Shown: piece by piece, positions 23,801-34,728 of the stretch
How the letters are laid out: the number at the start of each line of letters is the position of its first letter
Position numbering within the stretch: position 1 is the first letter of the stretch
DNA from: Mesostigma viride
Lineage: Eukaryota > Streptophyta > Mesostigmatophyceae > Mesostigmatales > Mesostigmataceae
Assembly (NCBI GenBank): GCA_009746045.1
Contig: RPFO01000312.1
Location: 3,579,714 to 3,643,713 of the forward strand
DNA length: 64,000 nt
Reading direction: 5' to 3'
Program-made: the position numbers and the translations under genes
The notes under the pieces: model-generated
The model's input: the letters and a program-made list of their open reading frames with translations, nothing else
The model's database searches: none
What the model was told of the DNA's origin: nothing

Positions 23801-24363
23801 CGTAGACACTCCTCTCACTTTAGAATTTGGTTCCCTCTCCATCACTGTCGTTATAAAAAGGACTGATTTTAATTGCTTCCTTTTCTTAGGATATTAAAGG
23901 TTAATTTTCCTTTTTATTTTCCTTGCATGTTGGGGACTCGCACGTCCAAAAGCCGGAGAAACTGACTTTAATGAATATCAGTTCCAATGCACTTGGGAAC
24001 CATCTAGTGATGATTGAGAACCATAAATATGATGTTTGGACATTCATGCCACCACTTGTTGGGGGTACTACCCCCAACCATGCACCGGTGGTGAGCTATA
24101 AATAGAAATAGACGCTATTTATGAGATATTTTGCCCAAGACAAACCACTTATCCAAATGACCTGCCCATACATTCCTGCAAAGTTCCCCCACTTCTAAAA
24201 AATCTGGGCTATTCACATGGTCAAAATGGTCACATTTGTTTGAGTTATTAATTTCCCCGCAAAATGGGTACTTTTTTGAGCCAAAAAAAATAAATCAAGT
24301 CATCAACACATCGAATGGGGTCATCCATACATGCGAAATTCCACTTCATGAGTGGGGGGGAAC
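23800..24363. other. Dispersed repeat, related to 44150-44380
   Basis: GGGGGTACTACCCCCAAC (24060) and TTAATTTCCCCGCAAAATG (24246) recur in inverted orientation at about 44350-44372 and 44158-44180 (GGTAGTACCCCCAAC, CATTTTGCGGGGAAATTAA). No gene seen. Confidence 0.55.
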
Positions 24364-25429
24364 CAGTGTTCAATTATACGGCGTATTATACGGTATAATA
24401 CGGTATAATACGCGTTATACAAGGTCGAGCGTATAATTTTTATCCGTTTTATACGATTTGCGTATTTTTACGTATAATACGGCGAATAACACGTATCAGC
24501 GCGCGTATGATGGGGTTTCACTCTGGGCTCCAACACAGCTAAAAAGCGGTGAAAAAGGGGTGAATTTTTCACCCCTTTTTCACCCCCGCTAAAAAGGGGT
24601 GAAAATTTTTTCACCCCTTTTTCACCCCTTTTTAGCGGTTAATTTTGCGGCTAATCACCGGCAAATTTTTGGGGGTGAATTTTTCACCCCTTTTTCACCC
24701 CTTTTTCACCGGTTTTTCACCCCTTTTTCACCGGTGAAAAAGGGGTGAAAAAATATTCACCCCCTGTTCACAGATTTTATATATGAATTGATTAATTGTA
24801 TATATGAATTAATTACAATCATGTTGATGATCATCATGATCATGGCCTAGCGTAGGTTAGTGTAGGTTAGATAGACCGTAGGGGTTTACCATTCCACTTG
24901 GGGTTTATGCTACGTGATGGCCCACACATGGCCGGACTGATGTTTTCTCTTTCCTACGGAAATTTCCAGCACGTTAATTTAATTTAATTTAATTTTAATC
25001 ATGATCATCATGATCATCATGAACTTGTTCATGCAATGCCAATTTCATTAAAAGTGACCATAAAGATCAACGAATACGATGCAAGAATCACACACTTGCT
25101 AGCTAGACTTAAAAAATGCATTGCAGATAGTGAAGGAAATCAAGCTCATCATGGTATAACCGATGCGCGGTGGGCGTCATCATGATGTAGAATAAGTAAC
25201 TAACTCTATCTAGGTAGAATGGTCTCCAAGCTTTTTCTATGTGTCCTGCCCGATGCTTGATGGCTCATAAGCTTCTTGCAAAAGATCACTTCTTCAGTGC
25301 ATCTGCAACCGCCATTCAACGGATGACACATCCACATCGCAACAAGCAAGCTTCAAATTAGTACACCATTTAAGTGACACAACAGGTAAGGGAACCCATG
25401 GATTAATTAAGCGAGCAAGTCAATCACGG

Positions 25430-26030
25430 CTCATTAAATTCACGAAGCAAGCATGCAAGGAAGCAAGGCCGGACTAACCGAGGAAGCAAGGGACAAATGG
25501 AATGCACCAAGCAACCACGCGAGGCAGCAAGGACTAATCAACAAGTTAGTTGTCTCACTTAACAGGGGTCTGTTTCAATTCGTGAAGTTCTCTAGCATGC
25601 AGGGAAGCAACGGCCTAACCAAGTAGGCAAGGTCGTATCAAAGGAAGCAAGGGAGTAATTATATTCAGCAACTGCAAGTGTGCAAGGAAGAGTGGCTTAC
25701 AAAGGAAGCAAGGGACTAAAAAAGGAAGCAAGGGACTAATAAGATTCAGCAAGCAAGCAATTGCAAGCATGCAAGGAAGAGTGGCTAACAAAGGAAGCAA
25801 GGGCCTAACAAAGGAAGCAAGGTTCAACAAGCAAGTATAATTGCAAGCATTCAAGGAAGAGAGAGGCTAACAAAGGAAGCAAGGGCCTAGCAAAGGAAGC
25901 AAGGACCTAGCAAAGGAAGCAAGGGCCTAACAAAGGAAGCAAGCGCCTAAGAAAGGAAGCAAGGGACTGAATTAAATTCAGCAAGCAAGTAATGGCAAGC
26001 ATTCAAGGAAGAGAGTGGCTAACAAAGGGT
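25430..26030 (+). repeat. AAGGAAGCAAGG minisatellite
   Basis: Irregular tandem of AACAAAGGAAGCAAGGGCCT with interspersed GCAAGCAAGCAATTGCAAGC units. The same minisatellite, reverse-complemented and longer, fills 39000-40870. Confidence 0.9.
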
Positions 26031-26039
26031 AATTATTAA

Positions 26040-26455
26040 CATGCGACAGTTGCTATGTTGCAGGTAACAGTTACTACGTGACAGTTACTACAAGGCAGTT
26101 GCATCGTGACAGTTGTAATATGGCAATCGCATTGTTACAGTTGCTATGTGAGCATTACTACGTCGCACTTGCATTGTGACAGTTGCTATATTGCATGTGA
26201 CAGTGGTAACGTGACAGTCGCATCGTGACAGTTGCTACGTGACAGTTGGGTAGTAGAACGTTGCCTTGTGACAGTTGCTATGTTGCGAGAAACAGTTGCT
26301 ATGTGACAGTTACTACAAGGCAGTTACATTGTGACAGGTGTAATATGGCAGTCGCATTGTGACAGTTGCTATGTGAGTATTACTACCTGACACTTGCATT
26401 GTGACAGTTGCTGTATTGCACGTGACAGGTGTAATGTCACAGTCCCTACGTGGTT
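26040..26455 (+). repeat. GTGACAGTTGCTA minisatellite
   Basis: About 25 degenerate units of GTGACAGTTGCTAT/ACGTGACAGTTACTAC with period 14-18 bp. Found only in element 1, not in element 2. Confidence 0.9.
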
Positions 26456-26499
26456 GGTGATGGTGGCCATGTTACAGTGGGTCAACTGTGAAATCCATT

Positions 26500-27520
26500 G
26501 ACAGGAGATCATTACAAACGGACGCGCCTGCCGAAAATGTCCAGTGGCCCCAAAAGCAGAAACGCAAAATAGCGGCAAAAGTGCCGCCAAACAGAAGTCC
26601 AGGCTTTTGCCGCTTCAGTGGAAGATAAAGGCACTCACGTCGACACCGACGCGGCAAACAGTTGTTGCTGCCTGCCTGCCCTCCAACTCTGCTCCGCTCG
26701 CTTGCCTGGCCAACGGGGACGAAACGCAAGCTCGGGAAACGTCCAGGGCGAAACAGTGTAAAGGCCAAGGCGTCAAACACCTCACAGCCACATAGCAAAC
26801 GATACACAGTTAACCGTCAACAGTTAGCCGTAGCTGCAAAAAGCGAGGAAAGTTGGGAAGAGCTGCTCGTTTGAAAAGAAGCGTGTCGGTCCCGTAAACC
26901 ACCAAGCCATCGGTTTGCAGGTTGCGACCATATCAACACGGCGGAAGAGATTATCGCCTCGCCGCTTCTTTGAGGCGCCTTTTTACCTTGCCTGGAAGAC
27001 GTGGGTGAAAGGCAGGCACAGCAAAAGCAAGACGGGTATAACACATGGCGAAAACGAAAGGCAGGCGCAACACTGACACATTCGTCCGTTGCTGCCCGTG
27101 AAAAGGAAAAAAAGGCATTCGCGACTTCAGGCACCATACTTAGGGAATAACTGGGATGTTCGCAGCTTTACATAACACTGAAAACCCATGCTTGCAAAAC
27201 AGGCGCCCCGTTATCCCCTTCATAGCTGGAAAGGGTAAGTCCGAGCGCAGGCAACTAAGATACAGGATTTTGAATTCCCGCAGCCGGTTAGTGAAAGCAC
27301 TGGGCGTCGTCGGCCCGCCAGCGTCCCCGGCCCCGGTGCCTAACCCCGTTACCGTTGTAGGCAACTAGGCATCTAGCGTCTCCCCAACCTCGCGCCGAAT
27401 TCAGCACACTGGGCAGTTCACGCCATTCCGAGGCCGCCACGCGCCTCTTCCGGCCAGACCGCAAAATGCCCCACCCCCGCTCCAGTGTCTACTTGCATTC
27501 GAGCAAGCTCGCAAAAACAC
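26500..27520. other. Inner segment of element 1, no recognised gene
   Basis: Frames of 70-111 aa are open on both strands but lack motifs. Sequence is higher in GC than the flanking repeats and may be a decayed captured gene. Confidence 0.35.
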
Positions 27521-28094
27521 CGGGGGTGAAAAACAGGGTAAAAAATAATTCACCTGATACCCCCCAAGAAAAAAAAATTACCCTATGGGGGTGAATATTT
27601 TTTCACCCCTTTTTCACCCCTTTTTCACCCCTTTTTCACCGGTGAAAAAGGGGTGAAAAAGGGGTGAAATTTTCACCCCTTTTTATCCGGGGGGCTAAAA
27701 ATTTTACCCCATGGTGAAAAAGGGGTGAAAAATTCACCCCCCGAGAAAAAAAATTCACCCCTTTTTCACCCCTTTTTAACCAGGGGGCTAAAAATTCACC
27801 GCTTTTTCTCGCTTTTCACCCCTTTTTCACCGCTTTTTAGCTGTGTTGGAGCCCAGAGTGAATTTTCGCGCTCATCCGAGGTCAGGCAGCCAAATTTTTC
27901 GTGCGGGAACCAAGGCGGGAAAGCAAGGGAACTTAGAAACACTACGGAAACCATCCACTGGTTGACATTTGGCGACCGTGAGACACAAGGATCTTACAAG
28001 CAAGCTACACTGTAGCATGGCAACCCTCCATGCTGTTTAGGTCTCTGCCCTTGCCTCTCGGGCAGCCATGCACCGAATATTGAAGTCATACAGA

Positions 28095-28930
28095 AAACTG
28101 ACTGGTACGAGAGCATGGCCGCTTTACATTTTAGGCATGATCCTTAGGTCTTGAAAAGCTTATATCCTTGGCCAGGCAGTGTTGGGATGTGCGCGGATGT
28201 GTCTCGACCTTCTGCTCGATGCGGCAACCTCGTTTCAGCAACCAGGTGGCGACCGTGCATGTGCTAACTGTTGATAGGCGGGAAATGCCCCTACATTTGA
28301 ACGCGGATAGCTGTTTCACGTTATTCCTTACATGATTTATAAGCGACGAAGGCCAGGAAAGGCTCGCAGCTACGTCCATCAGGTGGGCATGCTGGCTCCG
28401 TCAAGAAAGGTAATATATGCGGTTTTGATCTGGTACGTGCTATCCTGTTCACGTGTTCATTGTACTGTATCAAGTTGTTGGGTGGATTGTAAAATAATCG
28501 TAGACCTGTAATGGAGGTTTTCTGCTTGTCTTTTGGTTGCTTTACTGCCTCTACGCATTGTTGGCTTGTGATGGTTGGGGAATACCACTACGACATGCAG
28601 ATTTTGGACCAGATTTGTCTGCTATTAGCTTATGCTTCATCGAAAGCAGTGACGTAGTGCTTGGCATTGTTTATAAATATGATAAGCTTGATAACGCGAT
28701 GTTTTTTCTTGCTAAAAGCATCTCGAAACAAGTGGTTTTCTGGCCAGATCTAGCCACTATTTCTTGTTTTGCTCGCCAAAGTCAGCCTTCTTCTTGTGTG
28801 CTCCTCATGCATACAAGAAACATGGAGATGCCCAGGACCTGCTTGCATGGAAGCATAGCCATCTTACTTCTTTTGCTTTTTTCATCTTTCCATTTCATTT
28901 GGCGTTGTTTTTTAGGGTATAATGCATAGG
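28095..28930. repeat. Conserved block shared with 46335-47135
   Basis: Same order of segments in both: GAGAGCATGGC, TAGGTCTTG, GGCCAGG, TGTCTCGA, a ...GGTGGGCATGCTGGCTCC-like start, GGCTTGTGATGGTTGGG, GGAGATGCCCAGGACCTGC. Minus-strand frames start alike (MDVAASLSWPSSLI at 28379 and MNVAASMSWPPLMI at 46636), so a diverged gene piece is possible. Confidence 0.65.
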
Positions 28931-29190
28931 TAATCTAGCTCCTCGGGAACCCCGGTTTACACGTCCAGTGTTCCCAAGCACTGCTGAGCAGTGGCAACCC
29001 ATGTACCATGTGTAATTTAGTGTCAGAAACATGTGGACTGCTTGAAATGATATCAAAATGCATGAAACAACCCCAAAAGCGACGAAATCCAGTATTTGCG
29101 TATAATTTCCGGATAATACCGTATTATACCGTATTATCCATTATACGGACCCCGCGCGTATAACCGCGTATTGCGTATAATTGAACTCTG

Positions 29191-30040
29191 CCCGGAACAC
29201 AACCCCAAAGTTTGAGCTCATTCTGACAAGCGTAGCTCAAGTTATTGATTTTTCTGTGATGCCACCTGGGTAGACGCTAAAAGAGAATTGAGCTAGTGCT
29301 GAGCCAAAATGACATCTGTTTTGCTACCCAAGACACCCAAAAACATGCCCACTTTGATCACGGAGTGTGAGGAGGATGTCCGGAGCCTCATACGCCCCAC
29401 CCCTCCATCGGCACAGCCAGCCTTGTGAGTCTACCCTTAACAACAAGGCTGGTAGGACGACACGCCTGAGCAGCATATGTAATGCCTATCTCAGGCTAAT
29501 AATGTGTGATTTTGTGCCAACAACCAAGTTGTTTCACCCAACAACACATTAAAAACCCTCTTCCAAAATGCCCGACAAGCCGGACACGTGGAGGACCACA
29601 CACGCAATATATAAAGAGAAAATAAGCTGACTTTTTATCCAGCCAACCTGTGGCTAGCTGCTCTGGTTAGCATGACAAAGGCTATCATTTACTCAGTGGG
29701 ATCGAAAGGTGAAGAGACCATTGGAACAACCTACCTGACGCATGTGCCACCAAAGCATTGTGTCCCGCAAAATGCACACTGCCTCCTTTCTAACAAGCAC
29801 GAGCCACTTTCTTTAGGAGACAGGTGCCAGCTCGTCAGTGTCTGGGGAAAATGATGCCGCTGCTTAGGAAGACCGCGTGAATTCCTCGAACACAACTGTC
29901 TATAAAGCAAAAGAAATTTCAGAGAAGCATTGAAATAAAAGCATTACACCTTCCCGACAGGTTGCGGGCCTCGCGCTGCAGAAAGCCAGCCATGTCACAG
30001 ACGAACTTGCTAAAAGACATCCAGGAATTTAGCGATGCAG
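29191..30040. other. No gene seen
   Basis: Only short frames without motifs. Confidence 0.4.
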
Positions 30041-30044
30041 CGCC

Positions 30045-30240
30045 ATGACCCACAACTTCCTGGCTGCATCTGGCCGGAAAGAAGGCAAAAAGCTTACGCT
30101 CAACGAGCTAAGAAAGCAGGAAAACGCTAGATTAAGACGTTTAATACAAGAACGTACCATAACGGGCATTTATTCGTGCCCAGGCGCACAAGAAAGGCCA
30201 CCCTTTCATGGAGAGGTTGGGCACACATCGCGCAGGCCTA
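30045..30240 (+). other. Unassigned basic frame start
   Basis: From the ATG at 30045 the frame begins with a basic helical stretch (GRKEGKKLTLNELRKQ, then RRLIQERTI) and stays open to 30566. The second half overlaps the oppositely oriented copy E and is probably chance. RLIQERTI resembles a piece near 41880 (YLVQERTI), so it may belong to family X. Confidence 0.25.
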
Positions 30241-30299
30241 ATGTTATCTTACCGCAAAATGACGGGAAAGGTAAAGATAGCAGCGGGAATTTTTACGGC

Positions 30300-30690
30300 T
30301 TTAGAAACATCATTAAACTAGCTTTCCTTACGACCATCAAAACTGGCAACAATCGACAATCACGCCGGCAGGCATCGACCATTATACTTTATTCATCCCG
30401 ACAGAAATTCAGGCCGGACCCCCCCCTGCCGATGGCAAAGAAAAAAAGCCCGCAACATTATAGATCGCAACCATCCCACCATAAATTAGAATCAGTAGCT
30501 AATTTTCTCCAACAATCGAGCATTTTTTCTGCTTTCCGCGTGCCAGATTTGTCACGTTTCGTCTGAAAGCAGTCCCCATGGCCACTTCCGCAAGGGGTGC
30601 GCGCACCGTGCACCCACTTTTCACGGTACAGAGGGTACCGCGGAATTTTTTTGGCGCGGAAAATATTCGCCGCGCCGAGTCCCCTTAATT
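30300..30690 (-). pseudogene. Family X remnant, copy E, with conserved leader
   Basis: The leader 30575-30690 (minus) matches copy D closely and copy F clearly: CCATGGCCACTTCCGC, GCGCACCGTGCACCC, GGTACCGCGGAATTT, GGCGCGGAAAATATTCG, GTCCCCTTAA. The frame from the shared ATG (30582) reads MGTAFRRNVTNLARGK and stops after about 27 codons, so the gene is broken. Confidence 0.55.
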
Positions 30691-30740
30691 TCTGTCCCTA
30701 TAATTTTTCTTATTAAAACCTTAATTGTTTTTCGTTCAAC

Positions 30741-31371
<631 letters not shown>

Positions 31372-31454
31372 GTAAGTGGGCGGGCCAGTGGGGGACCGGG
31401 GGGGGCTGTAATGGTAGCGGGGTGATGGATGGCGGATTGCTCATGGTGGTGTAA

Positions 31455-31907
31455 GGGGGGTTGGTATAAACATGTAGCGCACTTTGCCGGAATAATCCAT
31501 TTGTACATTACTGCACCGGCGCCACTGTAACCATATTTTCATAATTCCATCCACAAAAAGCATATTGAATTCCTCACGTTCGCTCGCAATACCCCCCTCA
31601 TCTCGGTGTTTTTCACGCACACCCTCTCTTACATATCCCAGTGACAATAACCCAATGCCTTGATCAACTTTCTGCCTTTCCTTTTTTCCGCGGTGTATAC
31701 GTTCCCTTACGCCCCCCCCCCCCCCCCCCCCACCCCCCCCACCCCCCACCCCCATCTGGCGATCTGCTTGCAATATTATTGCCGGATCACGCGCGAGTCC
31801 TTTGCTTGCTTGTGAACAGATGCTCCGCCGTGTGCGCGCTGTTAGCACGACTATCCCCATCCCCATTAAGCTGACTATGTTACCGGGCGGGAGAACAGGG
31901 AGGGGGG
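31455..31907. other. No gene seen; poly-C tract
   Basis: A C-run with a few A interruptions spans 31711-31751. Otherwise only short frames. Confidence 0.45.
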
Positions 31908-32121
31908 AGTTATTATAAATAGTGACGGAACCTTTTTGCCACTTGGGCAATTAGGTCCGTCACTATTTATCCGGCGAAAACCACTCGCCGGCATCTATTC
32001 CGCGTTAAGTTCACGTGAACGTGGCGCGGAATTGATGCCGGCGAGTGGTTTTCGCCGGATAAATAGTGACGGACCTAATTGCCCAAGTGGCAAAAAGGTT
32101 CCGTCACTATTTATAATAACT
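31908..32121. mobile_element. Palindromic foldback element, copy 1
   Basis: 214 bp, nearly a perfect inverted repeat from AGTTATTATAAATAGTGACG to its complement. Each arm holds two smaller hairpins (AAATAGTGACGGAACC/GGTCCGTCACTATTT and CCGGCGAAAACCACTCGCCGG). The centre, around TTCACGTGAA, is asymmetric and inverted relative to copy 3. No coding capacity. Confidence 0.9.
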
Positions 32122-32317
32122 AAAACGTCGTAGTGTGGGGGCCGATATCTATCGTACCGCTAATGCCTACTGCAGTACCGAATCTCGCCTTAACGATATT
32201 CCAACCGGGCATTTTTCCCTTCTGGCACTTTCGTTTGGCCTTCTGGTATCAATCCTTCCGGTATTCGGAAATACCCGTGTCACCACAGGGATTCGAACCC
32301 CCGACTTACGAGGTCTT
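32122..32317. repeat. Spacer 1 (reverse complement of spacer 2)
   Basis: 196 bp. The far end (GGGATTCGAACCCCCGAC) is the complement of a tRNA-like T-arm read on the minus strand. Confidence 0.85.
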
Positions 32318-32531
32318 AGTTATTATAAATAGTGACGGAACCTTTTTGCCACTTGGGCAATTAGGTCCGTCACTATTTATCCGGCGAAAACCACTCGCCG
32401 GCATCAATTCCGCGCCACGTTCACGTGAACTTAACGCGGAATAGATGCCGGCGAGTGGTTTTCGCCGGATAAATAGTGACGGACCTAATTGCCCAAGTGG
32501 CAAAAAGGTTCCGTCACTATTTATAATAACT
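32318..32531. mobile_element. Palindromic foldback element, copy 2
   Basis: Same 214-bp element. Its midpoint (32424/32425) is also the midpoint of the whole 1034-bp palindrome. Confidence 0.9.
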
Positions 32532-32727
32532 AAGACCTCGTAAGTCGGGGGTTCGAATCCCTGTGGTGACACGGGTATTTCCGAATACCGGAAGGATTGA
32601 TACCAGAAGGCCAAACGAAAGTGCCAGAAGGGAAAAATGCCCGGTTGGAATATCGTTAAGGCGAGATTCGGTACTGCAGTAGGCATTAGCGGTACGATAG
32701 ATATCGGCCCCCACACTACGACGTTTT
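32532..32727 (+). repeat. Spacer 2 with tRNA-like 3' end
   Basis: Starts AAGACCTCGTAAGTCGGGGG, then TTCGAATCCC. GTTCGAATC fits the B-box of RNA polymerase III genes, and the context looks like the variable loop, T-arm and acceptor end of a tRNA. Only the 3' half is present, so it is a fragment or a tRNA-derived SINE tail, not a functional tRNA. Confidence 0.5.
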
Positions 32728-32941
32728 AGTTATTATAAATAGTGACGGAACCTTTTTGCCACTTGGGCAATTAGGTCCGTCACTATTTATCCGGCGAAAA
32801 CCACTCGCCGGCATCAATTCCGCGCCACGTTCACGTGAACTTAACGCGGAATAGATGCCGGCGAGTGGTTTTCGCCGGATAAATAGTGACGGACCTAATT
32901 GCCCAAGTGGCAAAAAGGTTCCGTCACTATTTATAATAACT
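32728..32941. mobile_element. Palindromic foldback element, copy 3
   Basis: Third 214-bp copy, the reverse complement of copy 1 including the asymmetric centre. It is followed by a run of ten Gs (32942-32951). Confidence 0.9.
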
Positions 32942-33339
32942 GGGGGGGGGCGGGGAAGTGTGATATTCATTGCAATTGGGAGTCGCATAAACCGGCGTAC
33001 GATTAGTGTATTAGTAGGCCGACACACACTACTTAGAAACAGAAAGGTTAACAACGAGAGATTTGGCGGTTGATGCCAGCAGTCGTGCACGAGCGAGCCA
33101 CGCAGCATCCAAATGCACTTCTTATGCCATACGCTTCCACTCCATCGGGATGGTGTGCCTCGCGAACCCGTGGATCTGTGGACCAGTACTCTGTTTACTT
33201 GGACACGCACATAGCGTTTGGGTATCACCGATTATGGAACTTGTGCTCGTACGTTTACACGAGACGATCGCAGTAGCGTACTTCTGTTAATCTGCGCCAC
33301 ACCTGCTGGTCACCCTACTGTTCACTCACCGGCTGGCAG

Positions 33340-33533
33340 GGAAATAACGATGATGGAGCGGAGTACGGCACATGCGACAACGACAGGTTCAGCCAGGTGG
33401 ACGTAGTCTACGGCGACTACCAGGAGCTCAAGCTGCAGGAGAGCCTGAATGCCCTGGGCATGGGCGGCACCCCCATGCAGGGGGCTGGTCGTCGTGCTAA
33501 CGGACGACCTGGTTGAAGTCTGCAAGGCAGGAG
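33340..33533 (+). pseudogene. MCM8/9-like helicase exon (zinc-finger/OB region), frameshifted
   Basis: MCM proteins are hexameric DNA helicases of replication and repair. This plus-strand piece starts after a GCAG acceptor (33336-33339) and reads NNDDGAEYGTCDNDRFSQ, then DYQELKLQESLNALGMGGTP. The DYQE-K-QE string is the hallmark that follows the MCM zinc finger. After a run of Gs near 33481 the frame must shift by one to read GLVVVLTDDLVEVCKAG, which matches the next MCM segment (L-DDLV--CK-GD). A GTGCGT donor follows at 33534. The single frameshift could be a real mutation or a homopolymer error. The other recognisable MCM exon (34251-34343) is on the opposite strand, so the gene order is broken. 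Confidence 0.75.
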
Positions 33534-34250
33534 GTGCGTTGGGCGTAGTGAGCGTCGTAAACTCCCGACCCGCCCCCCTGTCCATCGTCGTACGACTACT
33601 CGTTTTTTACACGAGCCCAAGAGGGAGTTCCATCAAAAAGCAGTTCGAAAGAGGAAGACGGAAAAGGGGCGAGGGTTGAGTCTCCCTGAACCGACCTCGC
33701 AGCGGCCGGGGGCAGCTGCACGCGCACGTGAGTGTACGGCTTGTGGGTCATCTCCTCGAGGCTGACGTCCACCAACGAACGCTGACGCGTGACGGAGGCC
33801 CATCCCACCCGTCCATGAAGACCCAGCCAGGCACAAACCAGCCAATGTGCAAACGAGCGAGCAAGCATGCGCACGTACACGCATGGGCACGCACGCGGTC
33901 ATGCAAGCATTGTTGGACACGACATCATTCGACAAAGGAGGAGATGCACGTGGGAATGATCTGAAACGAGGCACCATGATGGACCACGTGTGCGTGTGGG
34001 TGGTGGTGGTGTGGGGGGGCTGAGTCTCGTGGTAACGGCAGGCAACCATCGTGCATTACGACTGCTGGCACGCAACGTTCGTGAATGGCTAACGTGGTAG
34101 GGTGGACGCTGCAAGCCGGTCGGATCGCACGCGCAGCACCAGGCAGAGAACTCGCCGTCTATCTATCATTGTGGTGCGGGTACAATGGGTATAGCGATAG
34201 CAGCTGCCGTGCCGCGCACTTTGCATCGGGGACAGTGTGAGGTTGCGTAC
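33534..34250. other. Rearranged MCM locus interior, no clear exon
   Basis: A minus-strand frame (33880-33596) contains THVRVQLPP, faintly like the MCM segment before the zinc finger, but not enough to call. The rest has no motif. Confidence 0.3.
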
Positions 34251-34343
34251 CATCGCATTCTGGAGTGCCTCGTCGAATAGCGACAGAAACTCCTGCGGGC
34301 GCTGGAGCAGGTGTTCCGCCACCTCGGCGTGGTGGTTATGGAG
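34251..34343 (-). pseudogene. MCM8/9-like N-terminal exon
   Basis: Minus strand, 31 codons between an AG acceptor and a GT donor (ATG/GTACGC). It reads LHNHHAEVAEHLLQRPQEF, then LSLFDEALQNAM. This fits the MCM N-terminal helical subdomain, in which a LFD-AL string is typical. It would normally follow the exon present in the inverted-repeat arms and precede the zinc-finger/OB exon. That downstream exon lies 0.7 kb further along on the wrong strand. Confidence 0.7.
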
Positions 34344-34728
34344 CTCTATGAAACTAGGGGCAGCCGAGAGGGGGACAGTGGAGGGGACATATCAGTTGGG
34401 GGGGGGGGGGCAGTAGAATCTTGGTTATTTCCAGCAACGGGGATGAGAAAAGCCGGGCGAAAGCGAGTGGGGTTGGGGCGCGCGTGGGCAGAAGCAATGG
34501 ATGGGGATAGGACCAGCGCGGTTACGTCAGCGGTCGCGTCATCCACACCCGCCAGCCAATGGTAACTTGTTGCAGCTGGGCATGTGGCAGGGGGGAGACA
34601 CGGCGCGAGTTTGTCACTCACTCGCGTTGACACAGTGCGCGGTCACCGTAAAGGCCAGTTCAAGGGAGCTACGCCCGTGACAACAGACATACATCGCGAT
34701 GTATACCGGGCTCGAAGTCAAGGATGTG
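34344..34728. other. No gene seen; short tandem at its end
   Basis: A poly-G run lies at 34399-34410. GTATACCGGGCTCGAAGTCA and GTGTACCGGGCTCGAAGTCA are tandem 27-bp copies at 34701-34746, at the start of the inverted repeat. Confidence 0.45.

Larger units (their letters stand above)
24519..27860. mobile_element. CACTA-like element 1 with GGGGTGAAAAA subterminal repeats
   Basis: TIR starts CACTCTGGGCTCCAACACAG at 24519 and ends with its complement at 27860, continuing through AGCTAAAAAGCGGTGAAAAA. Both ends carry dense GGGGTGAAAAA/TTTTTCACCCC repeats in both orientations (24550-24765 and 27530-27840). The flanking triplets (TTT, AAT) do not match, so the insertion may have been rearranged. 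Its left 0.7 kb is homologous, inverted, to the right end of the element at 37098-41557. No transposase is visible. Confidence 0.75.
24364..29190. mobile_element. hAT-like element (non-autonomous), 4.8 kb
   Basis: The ends are inverted repeats: CAGTGTTCAATTATACG at 24364 and its complement with one change, CAGAGTTCAATTATACG, read inward from 29190. Both are followed by clusters of CGTATTATACGGTATAAT. CAGNG ends are typical of hAT elements. The flanking octamers GGGGGAAC and CCCGGAAC agree at 5 of 8 positions, a weak or decayed 8-bp duplication. No hAT transposase is seen. It contains a CACTA-like element. Confidence 0.6.

Noticed and set aside
30045-30566. 173-aa plus-strand frame as a single gene
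   Set aside because: Its second half overlaps the minus-strand family X copy E. Only the first part might be coding.
33596-33880. THVRVQLPP segment as an additional MCM exon
   Set aside because: Similarity too short and no clear splice sites.
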